From JAOZHU01 sp964632845 (GTDB taxonomy: Archaea > Thermoproteota > Bathyarchaeia > Bathyarchaeales > Bathycorpusculaceae), in NCBI GenBank assembly GCA_964632845.1, contig CAZWDU010000003.1, positions 132,639 through 196,638 of the forward strand: a stretch of DNA of 64,000 nt, given 5' to 3'. Positions 46,918 through 55,912 of the stretch are shown one piece after another; positions within the stretch are counted from its first letter, which is position 1, and each line of letters starts with the position of its first letter. Under the pieces are notes generated by a model that did not search any database, was not told the DNA's origin, and saw only the letters and a program-made list of their open reading frames with translations. The position numbers and the translations under genes are program-made.

Positions 46918-47534
46918 GTTTTCAAGTTTATTGTTAAATTCTTAGCAGTAGTTTTCAAAAGCTTTTCAAAGGTGACCGAATCAAAAAGCAGCATCAGTTG
47001 GCCTTCCACCGCGTTTGAAGCCCCACGGAACTTCCCGATTAAGAAAATATAGGATGTCTTAACGGGTCCTTTTGAATAAATAGTTTCAGCTAAAGTTACT
47101 GTTCTGAAATGAGTTAATTTTGGGGGAGTTGAAATTATCCTAGTGTTCAGTAAATTGCTGAACTCGGATAAATAGGTCAAAACGATAATGTTGCTAATTT
47201 CTGTAAACGCTGAGAGCTTCAGCTCATGCGAAAAATCGCCTTTCTGGTGGTATGTTTGCTTTACTATAGTCAGCAATTTCGTAATGGACCTCAGCGGAAA
47301 AAATACGGCCGCCACGCCTTCAAGTGGCAACGAAATAGTTGAGTAGACGCCAAAGCACTTTTCTTTAGCGTCAATAACCACCATTTTTTCCTCAATTTTC
47401 GTATATTGAACATCGCCAAATTCTACAAAGGCGTCCTCGCCGGTTAGTTCAGCGAGAGCAACGCGTATTTTCTTTGAACTTTCCAAAGCGAGTTTTTTGA
47501 AGAATAAATCCTTGTCAATGTCTGCGTTATGCAC
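46914..47534 (-). CDS. CheC/CheX-like phosphatase-type protein
   Basis: The 206-residue protein has a CheC/CheX-like pattern: a helix AFTEISNIIVLTYLSEFSNLL with the Glu-x-x-Asn pair, and a later ALAETIY strand segment with YIFLIGKF. Only one active-site segment is clear, as in CheX. It starts one base inside the kaiC stop (TAGTG). Its location between kaiC and a KaiB-fold gene suggests a phosphatase linked to Kai signalling. That is inference. Confidence 0.65.
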   Translation of the reverse strand: MHNADIDKDLFFKKLALESSKKIRVALAELTGEDAFVEFGDVQYTKIEEKMVVIDAKEKCFGVYSTISLPLEGVAAVFFPLRSITKLLTIVKQTYHQKGDFSHELKLSAFTEISNIIVLTYLSEFSNLLNTRIISTPPKLTHFRTVTLAETIYSKGPVKTSYIFLIGKFRGASNAVEGQLMLLFDSVTFEKLLKTTAKNLTINLKT

Positions 47535-49066
47535 TAGAGGTTTCCTTCTTTGCTCTGTTTGATGAACTCTTCTTCTGGGCTAAAGCTTACGTCTATTTTT
47601 CTAGCACTTCCACTTAACAGGTTTTCAAAGCCTCTGAAGGGACCTATTACGTTCATGCCTGTTTTGCCTATTTCGAACTCTGTTAACTCCTTTACGTGGG
47701 GCGATCCTCTCGCCTTTAAGACCGTTAAGAGCCTTCGCATTGTTCCTCCAAGCTCAACATATTTCAGAATAACGATGTTATCTGTTGCCGTCGACAAGTG
47801 AGCTTCAGTTATCTGCGATATGCCCAAAAGCTCGCTTGTGGTGTTTGCGAGAAACGACGTGCAATCATGCATCTTCAGAAACGCATTTAAGCCAACTACG
47901 AATTCCCTGAATTTCCCTGGTTCATAAATCCTCTGCAAGGCAGACAAGCTGTCAAGAGCAACTCTTTTCGCCTTTGTTTTTGCGACCAAACTCTGAATTA
48001 TCTTCAAATATTGTTCTGCTTTCAAATCTTCGGGATAGTGGCAGATAAGCTGAACAAGACCGGCCTTTACGTATTTTTCTAGATCCCATCCAAATGAGTC
48101 AGCGTTTCTATAGAGCTGCTCAGGGCTTTCCTCGAACTCGATGAATAAGCATTTCTCGTTATTTCTAGCGCCTTCCCTAATGAAGTGCATGATGCTTACT
48201 GTTTTGCCTGTTCCGCTTGCTCCAGTGACCAACGTGGTAGAGTTTTGGTAGACGCCTCCGTAAAGCATTTTATCCAAGCCTTGAATGCCCGTGCCAATCT
48301 TTTTCGTGAAGCCTTTTCCCCTTAACTCAGGTTTGGGTCTCGGGAAAACTTCCATACCTTGATCACTTACAATAAGCGGAGCCTCAGTTGTTTCATGCGT
48401 TGAGCCCCTGAACTTAAGTATTTCAACGGTTCTTTCCCTATCGCCTTTTGGGGTAAGCCTGTTGTGAAGCAGAATAACGTTGTCAGAAACAAATTCCTCG
48501 ACGCCAAACCGCGATACAGCGCCATCTTCAGTTGGCCTTTCCGCGGTCATTATCGACGTTATCCCCATGGCTTTCAATTTTGCACCGACCCGGTAAAGCT
48601 CTCGCCGTATTATGGCAGTGTCCTCGTATCTCGGAAACAGAGCCGAAACCGAATCAATCGAAACCCGCTCTGCGTTCACTTTCTTTACAGCATACTCAAT
48701 CCTTGCGAGAAAAGCACTTAAATCGTATTTCCCAACTTCAATTTTGTCTGCTTCATCAGGAGAGGCGTCAACAAAAGCCCATTTCCCGTCCTTCATGAGC
48801 CCATTAATGTCCCAGCCAAAACTGCTCATGTTTTTGATTATGTCAAAAGGGCTCTCTTCAAAAGTTACGAAAATCCCGTTCTGCCCATGCTCTGAAATGC
48901 CTTTGCACAGAAACTGCGCAGCAAAAACGGTCTTTCCACTTCCAGAGGTTCCAGAAACAAGAGTTGTTCTTCCTTTGGGAATCCCCCCTTTCGAAATTTC
49001 ATCAAATCCAGGAATACCCGAAGATACCTTTGATACGATTTTTGAACTATCTTTTATGTCTTTCAT
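47534..49066 (-). CDS. kaiC: two-domain KaiC with conserved phosphorylation sites
   Basis: The 510-residue protein has both KaiC domains. CI has Walker A GTSGSGKT (39-46) and catalytic Glu pair 70-71. CII has Walker A GASGTGKT (282-289) and E312-E313. The CII segment HLSTATDNIVILKYVE aligns with the cyanobacterial stretch holding S431 and T432, so S425 and T426 match the autophosphorylation sites. The length is close to the 519 residues of cyanobacterial KaiC. The C-terminal tail is different. It overlaps kaiB by 4 bases. Confidence 0.9.
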   Translation of the reverse strand: MKDIKDSSKIVSKVSSGIPGFDEISKGGIPKGRTTLVSGTSGSGKTVFAAQFLCKGISEHGQNGIFVTFEESPFDIIKNMSSFGWDINGLMKDGKWAFVDASPDEADKIEVGKYDLSAFLARIEYAVKKVNAERVSIDSVSALFPRYEDTAIIRRELYRVGAKLKAMGITSIMTAERPTEDGAVSRFGVEEFVSDNVILLHNRLTPKGDRERTVEILKFRGSTHETTEAPLIVSDQGMEVFPRPKPELRGKGFTKKIGTGIQGLDKMLYGGVYQNSTTLVTGASGTGKTVSIMHFIREGARNNEKCLFIEFEESPEQLYRNADSFGWDLEKYVKAGLVQLICHYPEDLKAEQYLKIIQSLVAKTKAKRVALDSLSALQRIYEPGKFREFVVGLNAFLKMHDCTSFLANTTSELLGISQITEAHLSTATDNIVILKYVELGGTMRRLLTVLKARGSPHVKELTEFEIGKTGMNVIGPFRGFENLLSGSARKIDVSFSPEEEFIKQSKEGNL

Positions 49067-49350
49067 TCTTCATCATTCTCTATAGAAACTAAATCTAAGC
49101 CCAGCACAACCTTCTCTCTGTCACTCAGATCGCCAATAATCCGCCTTACTGGTAGCGGCAGTTTCCTTTCTAAAAGTGGAGTTGCCAAAATCTTTTCGTC
49201 TTCAGCGAGCTGCGGTTTTTTTGAAATATCAATAATTTTCAACGTATATTTTTTTTCTGTACTTGCCGCCAAGAACTCTTCCAGATTCTTAATTGCTTTT
49301 TCACTGTTCGGAGTTCTGCCCGTTATGTACAGTTTCAATAGGTATGTCAC
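49063..49350 (-). CDS. kaiB: KaiB
   Basis: The 95-residue protein shows the family pattern: LKLYITGRTPNSEKAIKNLE near the start, then LKIIDISKKPQLAEDEKILATP, and LERKLPLPVRRIIGDLSDREKVVLGLDL at the end. KaiB binds the KaiC CI ring. The start is GTG at 49350. It overlaps kaiC by 4 bases and is the first gene of the kai operon. The regulatory element lies 47 bases upstream. Confidence 0.92.
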   Translation of the reverse strand: MTYLLKLYITGRTPNSEKAIKNLEEFLAASTEKKYTLKIIDISKKPQLAEDEKILATPLLERKLPLPVRRIIGDLSDREKVVLGLDLVSIENDEE

Positions 49351-49397
49351 TTATTTCACCCGTTAACCTAGTGCTGTTTCGTACAATCAACTATGCT

Positions 49398-49448
49398 GTG
49401 GCTGCATCTAAAGCTGATGTAACCGCTTTTCTGCCAACAGAGTGACAT
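49398..49448 (-). promoter_or_regulatory. bipartite regulatory element, copy 3 (kai operon)
   Basis: On the minus strand GTCACT, 17 bases, GTTACA, CTTTAGAT and GCC. It lies 47 bases before kaiB, between the end of cheA and kaiB. Seven of nine base pairs of the candidate hairpin are retained here. Confidence 0.7.
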
Positions 49449-49464
49449 GTCCACCGCTTTTTTC

Positions 49465-51090
49465 TCAATTAACAGTAACTGCATACGCTTTCTCCTTAAC
49501 TACTGAATCAAACAAACCGTTCACATCTAGAATAAGAGCAGGTTTCCCATCGCCTAAAATCGTGAATCCAGCGAAGACCCTGCTTTGCCTCACCAACCTA
49601 TCTAAAGGCTTGACAACGATGTTCTGCCTAGTCAGAAACTCATCAACACCTAAAGCCAGAAACTCGTTCTCACGCTTCACAAGGGCAATCAAAACAGTAT
49701 CAGCCCGTTCATGAGCAACCTCGAAAAACTCCTGCAGCCTCAACAGCGGCACGCTGCCCTCAGATAAAACAACAACTTCCTGCCCAAGCACGTTTCCAAT
49801 AGCCTCAGCTTTCACCCTAACCAAACTTGCAACATTCGCCAAGGGAACAGCATAAACAACATCCCCCACTTTCGTCAACAAAGCCGAAATAATAGCCAAA
49901 GTAAGCGGAAACTTTAACGTAACCTTCATGCCCTTTCCAGCCTGAGTGGCTACCTGAACAATTCCGCCAAGGGACTCAATCGTCCGCCTAACCACATCAA
50001 GCCCGACACCTCTGCCAGAAACCTCCGTAACCTTCTCAGTTGTACTAAACCCGCTGTCAAACAACAGCGCCACTGCTTCGCTGTGACCCAAATCTGCCGC
50101 TTCAGTTCTACTGATTACCCCCTTCTCCACTGCAACCCGCTTTATCAACTCATCATCTACGCCCGCGCCGTCATCCTCCACTTCAATAATCGCATACTCC
50201 TTCTCCCGTCTAGCAACCAACTTAATGGTTCCAGTCGCTGGTTTTCCCATTTTTTCGCGGTCTTTCGGCAATTCTATGCCATGATCCACCGCGTTCCTCA
50301 ACAAATGAATTAAGGGTTCACCTAACTTATCCACAATCTTTCTGTCAAGCTCAATATCTGAGCCTTCAACCACAAAATTAACCTGTTTCTGCTCTTTTTT
50401 CGTCAAATCCCGAATCATTCTCGGAAATCTTTTAAATAGTTGCTCAACTTGAACGAGGCGAGCCTGCATAACAGTGTATTGCAAATCAGAAACAAGCCTG
50501 CCCATAGCATCTAAAGCAGTTGGTACATCCCGAAACTTTTCGGACGCATAAAGCTGATCTAGCAGCATCTTGTTAACCAATAACTCCTCTACGAGGTCCA
50601 CCATCGTGTCCAACGTCTCAACCTTGACCTTTATCTCACGGACCTCCTCAATCGCCAAAGACGCCTCGACCGACTTGGAACTTTCAAGAGCCTCTGACGT
50701 GGGCGACCCCTCAGGCGCAGACAGCAGCCCAGTCAACTTTGACAACAAACCAGCTACATCAGCCTCGGCTTGACCAGCAGAAATCAGCCTAAGAGAAAGC
50801 GCTACATTGTCAAAACACTCGTAAAACGTCCCAGCCATCTCGGGCGTCAGCTTCCGCTCATTCTTCCGCACTTTATCTAAACAATCTTCGACACCGTGGC
50901 ACAGCTCTGCTAACTTGTTATAGTTCATAGTAGCAGCCATGCCCTTCAAATTGTGAGCAGCCCTGAACATCTCATTAATAGTTGCCTGGTCGAAAGGATT
51001 TTTCTCCAACTTCAATAAAGCATCATTCAAAGCCTGCAGGTTATCTTTTGCTTCACTCAAGAACGCTTCGTGATATTCTGATAAAGGCAT
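49465..51090 (-). CDS. cheA: CheA histidine kinase
   Basis: The 541-residue protein has a P1 domain with phospho-accepting H46 (AAHNLKGMAAT), a short linker with no clear P2, the dimerisation helices, the ATPase P4 (LRNAVDHGIELP N-box and DDGAGVD G1 box) and a C-terminal CheW-like P5 domain. It phosphorylates CheY-type receivers and CheB. It follows cheB by 15 bases in the same operon. Confidence 0.93.
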   Translation of the reverse strand: MPLSEYHEAFLSEAKDNLQALNDALLKLEKNPFDQATINEMFRAAHNLKGMAATMNYNKLAELCHGVEDCLDKVRKNERKLTPEMAGTFYECFDNVALSLRLISAGQAEADVAGLLSKLTGLLSAPEGSPTSEALESSKSVEASLAIEEVREIKVKVETLDTMVDLVEELLVNKMLLDQLYASEKFRDVPTALDAMGRLVSDLQYTVMQARLVQVEQLFKRFPRMIRDLTKKEQKQVNFVVEGSDIELDRKIVDKLGEPLIHLLRNAVDHGIELPKDREKMGKPATGTIKLVARREKEYAIIEVEDDGAGVDDELIKRVAVEKGVISRTEAADLGHSEAVALLFDSGFSTTEKVTEVSGRGVGLDVVRRTIESLGGIVQVATQAGKGMKVTLKFPLTLAIISALLTKVGDVVYAVPLANVASLVRVKAEAIGNVLGQEVVVLSEGSVPLLRLQEFFEVAHERADTVLIALVKRENEFLALGVDEFLTRQNIVVKPLDRLVRQSRVFAGFTILGDGKPALILDVNGLFDSVVKEKAYAVTVN

Positions 51091-51105
51091 GATGTCACGT
51101 TACTC

Positions 51106-52146
51106 CTACAACAGGCGAATTATTCCCTGAGCAATCTCAAATAAGGGCAAAACGTAATCCGCACTGCCTTCCCGCATTGCCTGCTTAGGCATCCCCCAAA
51201 TCAGCGAGGTCGCTTCGTCCTGAACGATTGTTTTACCCTTTCTCGATTTTATGGCCTTCATACCCTCTGCTCCGTCTTTTCCCATCCCAGTCAAAATAAT
51301 CCCGACGACGTTTTCTCCGTAAACTTCAGCAACAGACAACATAGTGGCATCAATGGAGGGCATACCATTGACAGCGGGGTTTTGATTCAAACTAAGGGCA
51401 ACCGTCACTTTCCCTTTCACTTTTCTCTTTCTAAGCGTCATATTGAAGTCTCCAGGGGCAACGTAAGCTTTTGATGGCGCTATTATATCGCCTTCCTCGG
51501 CTTCCTTCACTGGAACCTCAGAAATTTTATTCAGACGTTCAGCTAGGACTTTTGTGAATTTTGCAGGCATATGTTGAACAATAAGGATTGCCGCTGGGAA
51601 GTTTGAGGGAATTTCTGATATAATTTGCTCTAAGGCGGACGGCCCACCGCTTGATGCTCCGATGACAATCACTCGCTCTTTTTCAATGGCGCCAAATTCT
51701 ACGACGTGCTTAACTTGTTTTCTGGTAAGTATAGCTTTAATTTTTCTGGCATCAACTTTGGCAGCTTTGTTTATCTCTTCCGTCAGCTTATCTCTCACTT
51801 TTTCTATGTCATAAGAGACCACACCTGACGGCTTGAGAACAAAACCTAAGGCACCAGCCTCCAAGCAGTCAACAGTTACAGATGCGCCTTCTTCAGTGTA
51901 TGCACTTAGCATTATCACAGGCGTGGGATGTTCACTCATGATGCGTTTAAGCGTGTCTAACCCGCTTGAACCAGGCATAAGAAAATCCAGTGTAACTACA
52001 TCTGGCTTCAAAGTTTTAATTTTAGTTAGGGCTTCGTTGCCATCTTTTGCGGTGCCTATAACCTGTATCCCCGGATGGGAGCTCAGCATGTCCGTTATCA
52101 GGGTTCGCATAAAGAAAGAATCGTCAACTACTAGCACTTTTATCAT
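51106..52146 (-). CDS. cheB: CheB methylesterase response regulator
   Basis: The 346-residue protein has a receiver domain with D54 and a C-terminal methylesterase domain. The active site is S165 in IGASSGG, H192 in QHMPAKF and an Asp in LTGMGKDGA. CheB removes methyl groups or deamidates receptor residues. No cheR is in the window, so its partner methyltransferase must lie elsewhere or be absent. Confidence 0.93.
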   Translation of the reverse strand: MIKVLVVDDSFFMRTLITDMLSSHPGIQVIGTAKDGNEALTKIKTLKPDVVTLDFLMPGSSGLDTLKRIMSEHPTPVIMLSAYTEEGASVTVDCLEAGALGFVLKPSGVVSYDIEKVRDKLTEEINKAAKVDARKIKAILTRKQVKHVVEFGAIEKERVIVIGASSGGPSALEQIISEIPSNFPAAILIVQHMPAKFTKVLAERLNKISEVPVKEAEEGDIIAPSKAYVAPGDFNMTLRKRKVKGKVTVALSLNQNPAVNGMPSIDATMLSVAEVYGENVVGIILTGMGKDGAEGMKAIKSRKGKTIVQDEATSLIWGMPKQAMREGSADYVLPLFEIAQGIIRLL

Positions 52147-52233
52147 CGTGTTACCCGTCTGTTGCTAATTTTGGGACTAAAAAGGGATAAAAGGGAAATG
52201 CGGATGAGAGTAGTCAAGTGCAAGGTTACTGCT

Positions 52234-52836
52234 CTATGCTTTTGGGTTTTCAAGTTTTTCAGGGGTTGCATCCTTTTTCTTTGGCGTACTTTGGCGGTGT
52301 TCCTTTTCTGATACTTTAGCCAGTTCAACGAGTTCTTTTTCGGAGAGAACGTTTGCAAGGTTAAGGAAAATTATCAGTTTTTCTCCTCGGATCCCTATGC
52401 TTTTCAAGTATTCAGCGCCTATTTTTTTAGTCAGCATTTCTGGTGGAGCTTTCATGTTTTCTCTGGGCAGCCTGAGCACGTCGGTTACTTCGTCAACGAG
52501 TAGCCCGAATGTTCCTTCGCCAATTTCTGCTATCAAGATGTGCTTGCTGGCGTGTTCGTCATCATCTCTTTTCATCTGGAATCTTTTTCCAAGGTCTATC
52601 ACGCAGATGATTTTACTTCTTAGATTGATTACGCCTTTCAAAAATTCTGGGGCGTTGGGAATCATTGTTATGGTTCCAGCTCTAACGATCTCTCTGACAT
52701 CCAAGATTTCAACGCCGTATTCGTCTTTGCCGAGGGTGAAGACCACAAATTGATCTGCATTGCCCTCGGATATTGCGGCTGCTGTGTCCATTAACGTTGC
52801 AGTGTTTTCCATTGTTGACCCCGCCTTGCTTGGCAT
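52234..52836 (-). CDS. cheW: CheW coupling protein
   Basis: The 200-residue protein has the CheW fold: FTLGKDEYGVEILDVREIVR, PNAPEFLKGVINLRSKIICVIDL and the end KIGAEYLKSIGIRGEKLIIFLNLANVL. It couples receptors to CheA. The C-terminal 45 residues are a charged tail longer than usual. The start lies 12 bases after the receptor gene. Confidence 0.92.
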   Translation of the reverse strand: MPSKAGSTMENTATLMDTAAAISEGNADQFVVFTLGKDEYGVEILDVREIVRAGTITMIPNAPEFLKGVINLRSKIICVIDLGKRFQMKRDDDEHASKHILIAEIGEGTFGLLVDEVTDVLRLPRENMKAPPEMLTKKIGAEYLKSIGIRGEKLIIFLNLANVLSEKELVELAKVSEKEHRQSTPKKKDATPEKLENPKA

Positions 52837-52848
52837 TTCAGTTGCCTC

Positions 52849-55568
52849 CTACTTTCTTTTTGTTTTTACTTTTTCAATGATGACTTTTTCAGTCGCTTTC
52901 TTTGTTATAGCTTCTTCTGAGGACAGCTTGAACTGCTTGATTGATTCGCCAAGTTCCTTCGCTAACCCGCTCAATTCTTGGGCGGATGAAGCCATCTGCT
53001 CCATTGCAACGATTTGCTGCTGCACAGATGTGCTCATCTTCAGTGAACTGGCAGCGTTCTGCTCTGAGATAGAGGCTATTTCGTCAATTGTTTTTGCTAC
53101 CTGCTGAGTGCTTGCCGATTGTTCTTCAGTGGCGTCGCTTATCTCCTGAGACTTAACTGTAATCTCCTGAGTCCCAACACCGATTTGGTCGAGCACTGAA
53201 AGGGCGCTGTCAACGATTTTGATGCTTTCACCTATTTGGTCTGCACCCTGCGTCATGCCATTAACCGCACTGCTCGCTGCTTTCCTAACGTTTCCGATTA
53301 ATCCTTCAATTTCGTTGGTTGACTTCTTTGCTCTTTCAGCCAATTTCCTGACTTCATCGGCGACAACTGCAAAGCCTCTACCTGCCTCTCCAGCGCGAGC
53401 TGCTTCTATTGCAGCGTTCAAGGCAAGCAGGTTGGTTTGGTCTGCGATGTCATTGATTGTTCCTGTGATGGCTGTCACTTCCTGAGAGGTTTCATCAACT
53501 TTACGCACGGTGTCGCTGTTGGTTCTCACGATTGTGTCGATTGATTTCAGCCTCAAGCCAGCTTCTTTTCCAGATTCAGTTCCTTTTGCAGCCAACTGGG
53601 CAGCTTGCAATGTTGTCTCTGCCGTTGAACGAGCATTAGTTGCCCCTTGCTGGATGCTGTTGGATAAGACTGCGACTACTTTGGTGGTTTCTTCCAGCCT
53701 CTTGGACTGCCCCTGAGCGCCTTCTGATACTTGCTTCACGATATCTGCTACTTGGCGCAATGCGGTGTTGACTTGAGACGAAGCAGAAGCCACTAAGTCA
53801 GAGCCTTCCATGACGTTTTCAGCTACATCTCCAACTTTTTTGATGAGCCCGCCAAGATCACGCACTGTCAGGTTGATTGTGTCTCCTATCGCTTTGAAGT
53901 CACCCGCTGCTCTTTCCAAAGATATCTTCTGGCTCAAATCTCCCTCAGACATTGCAACAAGCACTCTTTGAACTTCCATTATTGGTGTGGCTATTGCTTC
54001 AATCAAGCCATTGAGAGTGTCCACGATGTCCTTCCACGACCCCGCAACGCCCTCAACTTTGGCTCGTTCTGAGAGTTTGCCTTCGGTACCCGCAACGGCG
54101 GCAACTCTGCTGACTTCAGTTGCCAGCCTGTTCAGGTCGTCAATCATGCCGTTGACCGCGTCAGCTAAAGCCTTGACTTCTCCAGCGGCAGCTATTGATA
54201 TTTTCTTTGTTAGGTCGCCTTTTGATATGGCTACTGTGATTTTGGAGATTTCCCTCACTTGAGCAGTAAGCGAATCCACCAGTCTATTTAAACTGTTTAC
54301 GACGCCTTTCCATGAGCCGCCTACGCCTGGCACATCAGCGTGTACACCGAGTTTGCCTTCAACGCCTACCTCTTCAGCGACTCTTGACACTTCTGAAGCT
54401 AATACGTTGAGGGAATCCACCATGTTGTTGATTGTGCCTGCCAGAACCGCGAAGTCTCCTGTCAGTTTTATTTGCAGTTTCTGTGTTAAGTCTCCGTTTG
54501 CGACTGCTGTTACCACTCTGCTGACTTCTTGCACTGGACCGACGATAGAGTCGATTAGCGTGTTTAGTGTGTCCACGATGTTCTTCCAACTGCCTCTAGC
54601 GCCTTCCACCGTTGCCCTTTCGCCGAGTTTGCCTTCAACACCTGCAACTCTTGCAACTCTTGAAACTTCAGTTGCTAACTTGTTCAAGTCGTCAACTGTC
54701 TTGTTGATTACATCTGCCAGAACTTTTACGTCTCCAGCAGTTGCTATTTNNNNNNNNNNNNNNNNNNNNNNNNNNNNNNNNNNNNNNNNNNNNNNNNNNN
54801 NNNNNNNNNNNNNNNNNNNNNNNNNNNNNNNNNNNNNNNNNNNNNNNNNACTGTCTTGTTGATTACATCTGCCAGAACTTTTACGTCTCCAGCAGTTGCT
54901 ATTTGCACCTTCTGAGTGAGGTCACCCTCAGATATAGCAGTCATGATTCTCCTGACTTCAAGCACAGGCTTAGCAATAGAATCAACCAAAGCATTCAACG
55001 TGTCCACAATATTCTTCCATGAACCAGCAACGCCCTCAACTTTGGCTCGTTCTGAGAGTTTGCCTTCGGTACCCGCAACGGCGGCAACTCTTGAAACCTC
55101 ACCAGCTAATCGGTTAAGGTCGTCCACTGTCCTGTTCACAGTGTCAGCCATAATCTTGAAGTCGCCTGTGGCGGTGTCCATAGCGATTTTAGTTGTCAAA
55201 TCGCCTTTTGATATTGCTGAGAGAACTCTTTGGACCTCTTTTATTGGTGTTTGAATTGCGTCTATTAGGCTGTTTAATGTGTCGACGACGCCTTTCCATG
55301 AGCCGCTGGCTCCTTGCACAGATGCTCTTGTGTCAAGCTTGCCTTTCTCGCCTGCAACCGCGGCTACTCTGGAAACTTCCTCAGCCAACCCGCTGACCAG
55401 AGTAACCATGCCGTTGTACGAATCTGCTAGCTCACCAAAAATGTCGTCCCGTTCTTTCTGCATCCTCACAGTTAAATTTCCTTTTCTAACTGCCTCCATA
55501 CCTTCCAAGAGGCGTCTCAACTGTCTCGCTGAATACTCATCCACTTGATGCATTCTCAATCTTGACAT
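52849..55568 (-). CDS. soluble poly-HAMP methyl-accepting chemotaxis protein (gene crosses a scaffold gap)
   Basis: The two parts on either side of the N run form one receptor. When the 55-base overlap and 100 N are removed the frame is continuous and gives about 854 residues. It starts at Met (55568) after a GGAG, and has no membrane helix or sensor domain. From the N-terminus there is a single HAMP-like unit, then five repeats of about 90 residues (each with GDLT and SWKxxVDTLN words), then the signalling helices with the hairpin AARAGEAGRGFAVVADEVRKLAE. It is followed by cheW after 12 bases. Confidence 0.85.
54044..54108 (-). repeat. 65-base exact repeat within the HAMP array, copy A
   Basis: These 65 bases are identical to 55027-55091 inside the same receptor gene. 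The repeat codes for the same part of two HAMP units. Identity at third positions points to recent duplication or gene conversion. Confidence 0.85.
54695..54749 (-). repeat. 55-base contig-end overlap, left side of the N run
   Basis: This sequence is identical to the first 55 bases after the N run (54850-54904). It looks like one locus written twice at the two ends of a gap. Confidence 0.9.
54750..54849. other. scaffold gap (100 N)
   Basis: Exactly 100 unknown bases lie within the receptor gene. The 55 bases before and after are identical. Taking out the gap and one copy (155 bases, 2 mod 3) brings the two halves of the receptor into one frame. Confidence 0.98.
54850..54904 (-). repeat. 55-base contig-end overlap, right side of the N run
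   Basis: Exact copy of 54695-54749. See the gap entry. Confidence 0.9.
55027..55091 (-). repeat. 65-base exact repeat within the HAMP array, copy B
   Basis: Identical to 54044-54108, in the second 90-residue repeat of the receptor. Confidence 0.85.
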
Positions 55569-55604
55569 ACTCGATATTCTCCGTTTTCTGGAGAAAACTA
55601 AGCC

Positions 55605-55655
55605 GCAGCTACATCTAAGGCTATTGTAACTGCTTTTTGCGGTAAGCGGTGACAT
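55605..55655 (-). promoter_or_regulatory. bipartite regulatory element, copy 4 (receptor-cheWBA operon)
   Basis: On the minus strand GTCACC, 17 bases, GTTACA, CCTTAGAT and GCTGC. Here the two ends of the 29-base block form a complete 9-pair hairpin stem (GCAGTTACA with TGTAGCTGC) around an 11-base loop. It lies 36 bases before the receptor start. The rest of the gap (55656-55912) has a plus-strand frame of about 47 codons without a start, and no clear gene. Confidence 0.72.
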
Positions 55656-55912
55656 TAACTGCCGCCGATGCCCAAGCATGGACAACAGCATGGAGGGACA
55701 CATTAACTGGAGATAAAACAAGTCGAGTTCTCTGAGATTGAAGACGCTCCCTCTGTTGGGCAAGAACGGGAATTGAGAGGCACAAAAAATGAAAACGACT
55801 GGTACGTCACTGACCCGTTTAGCAACGCAAAAGTAATACAACTGACAGGATAGACGTGCCAAACGCTTTAAAACACGGCGTCTCGGTTCTTTTCGACAAA
55901 ATCGAAACAAAC

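Noticed and set aside
52849..55568. HAMP repeats as a possible CRISPR or satellite array
   Set aside because: The repeats are coding, about 270 bases long and diverged. They encode protein units and have no spacer pattern.
55711..55852. 47-codon plus-strand frame between the receptor and the KaiC-like operon
   Set aside because: A stop lies directly before it and there is no start codon. It may be a relic but cannot be supported.
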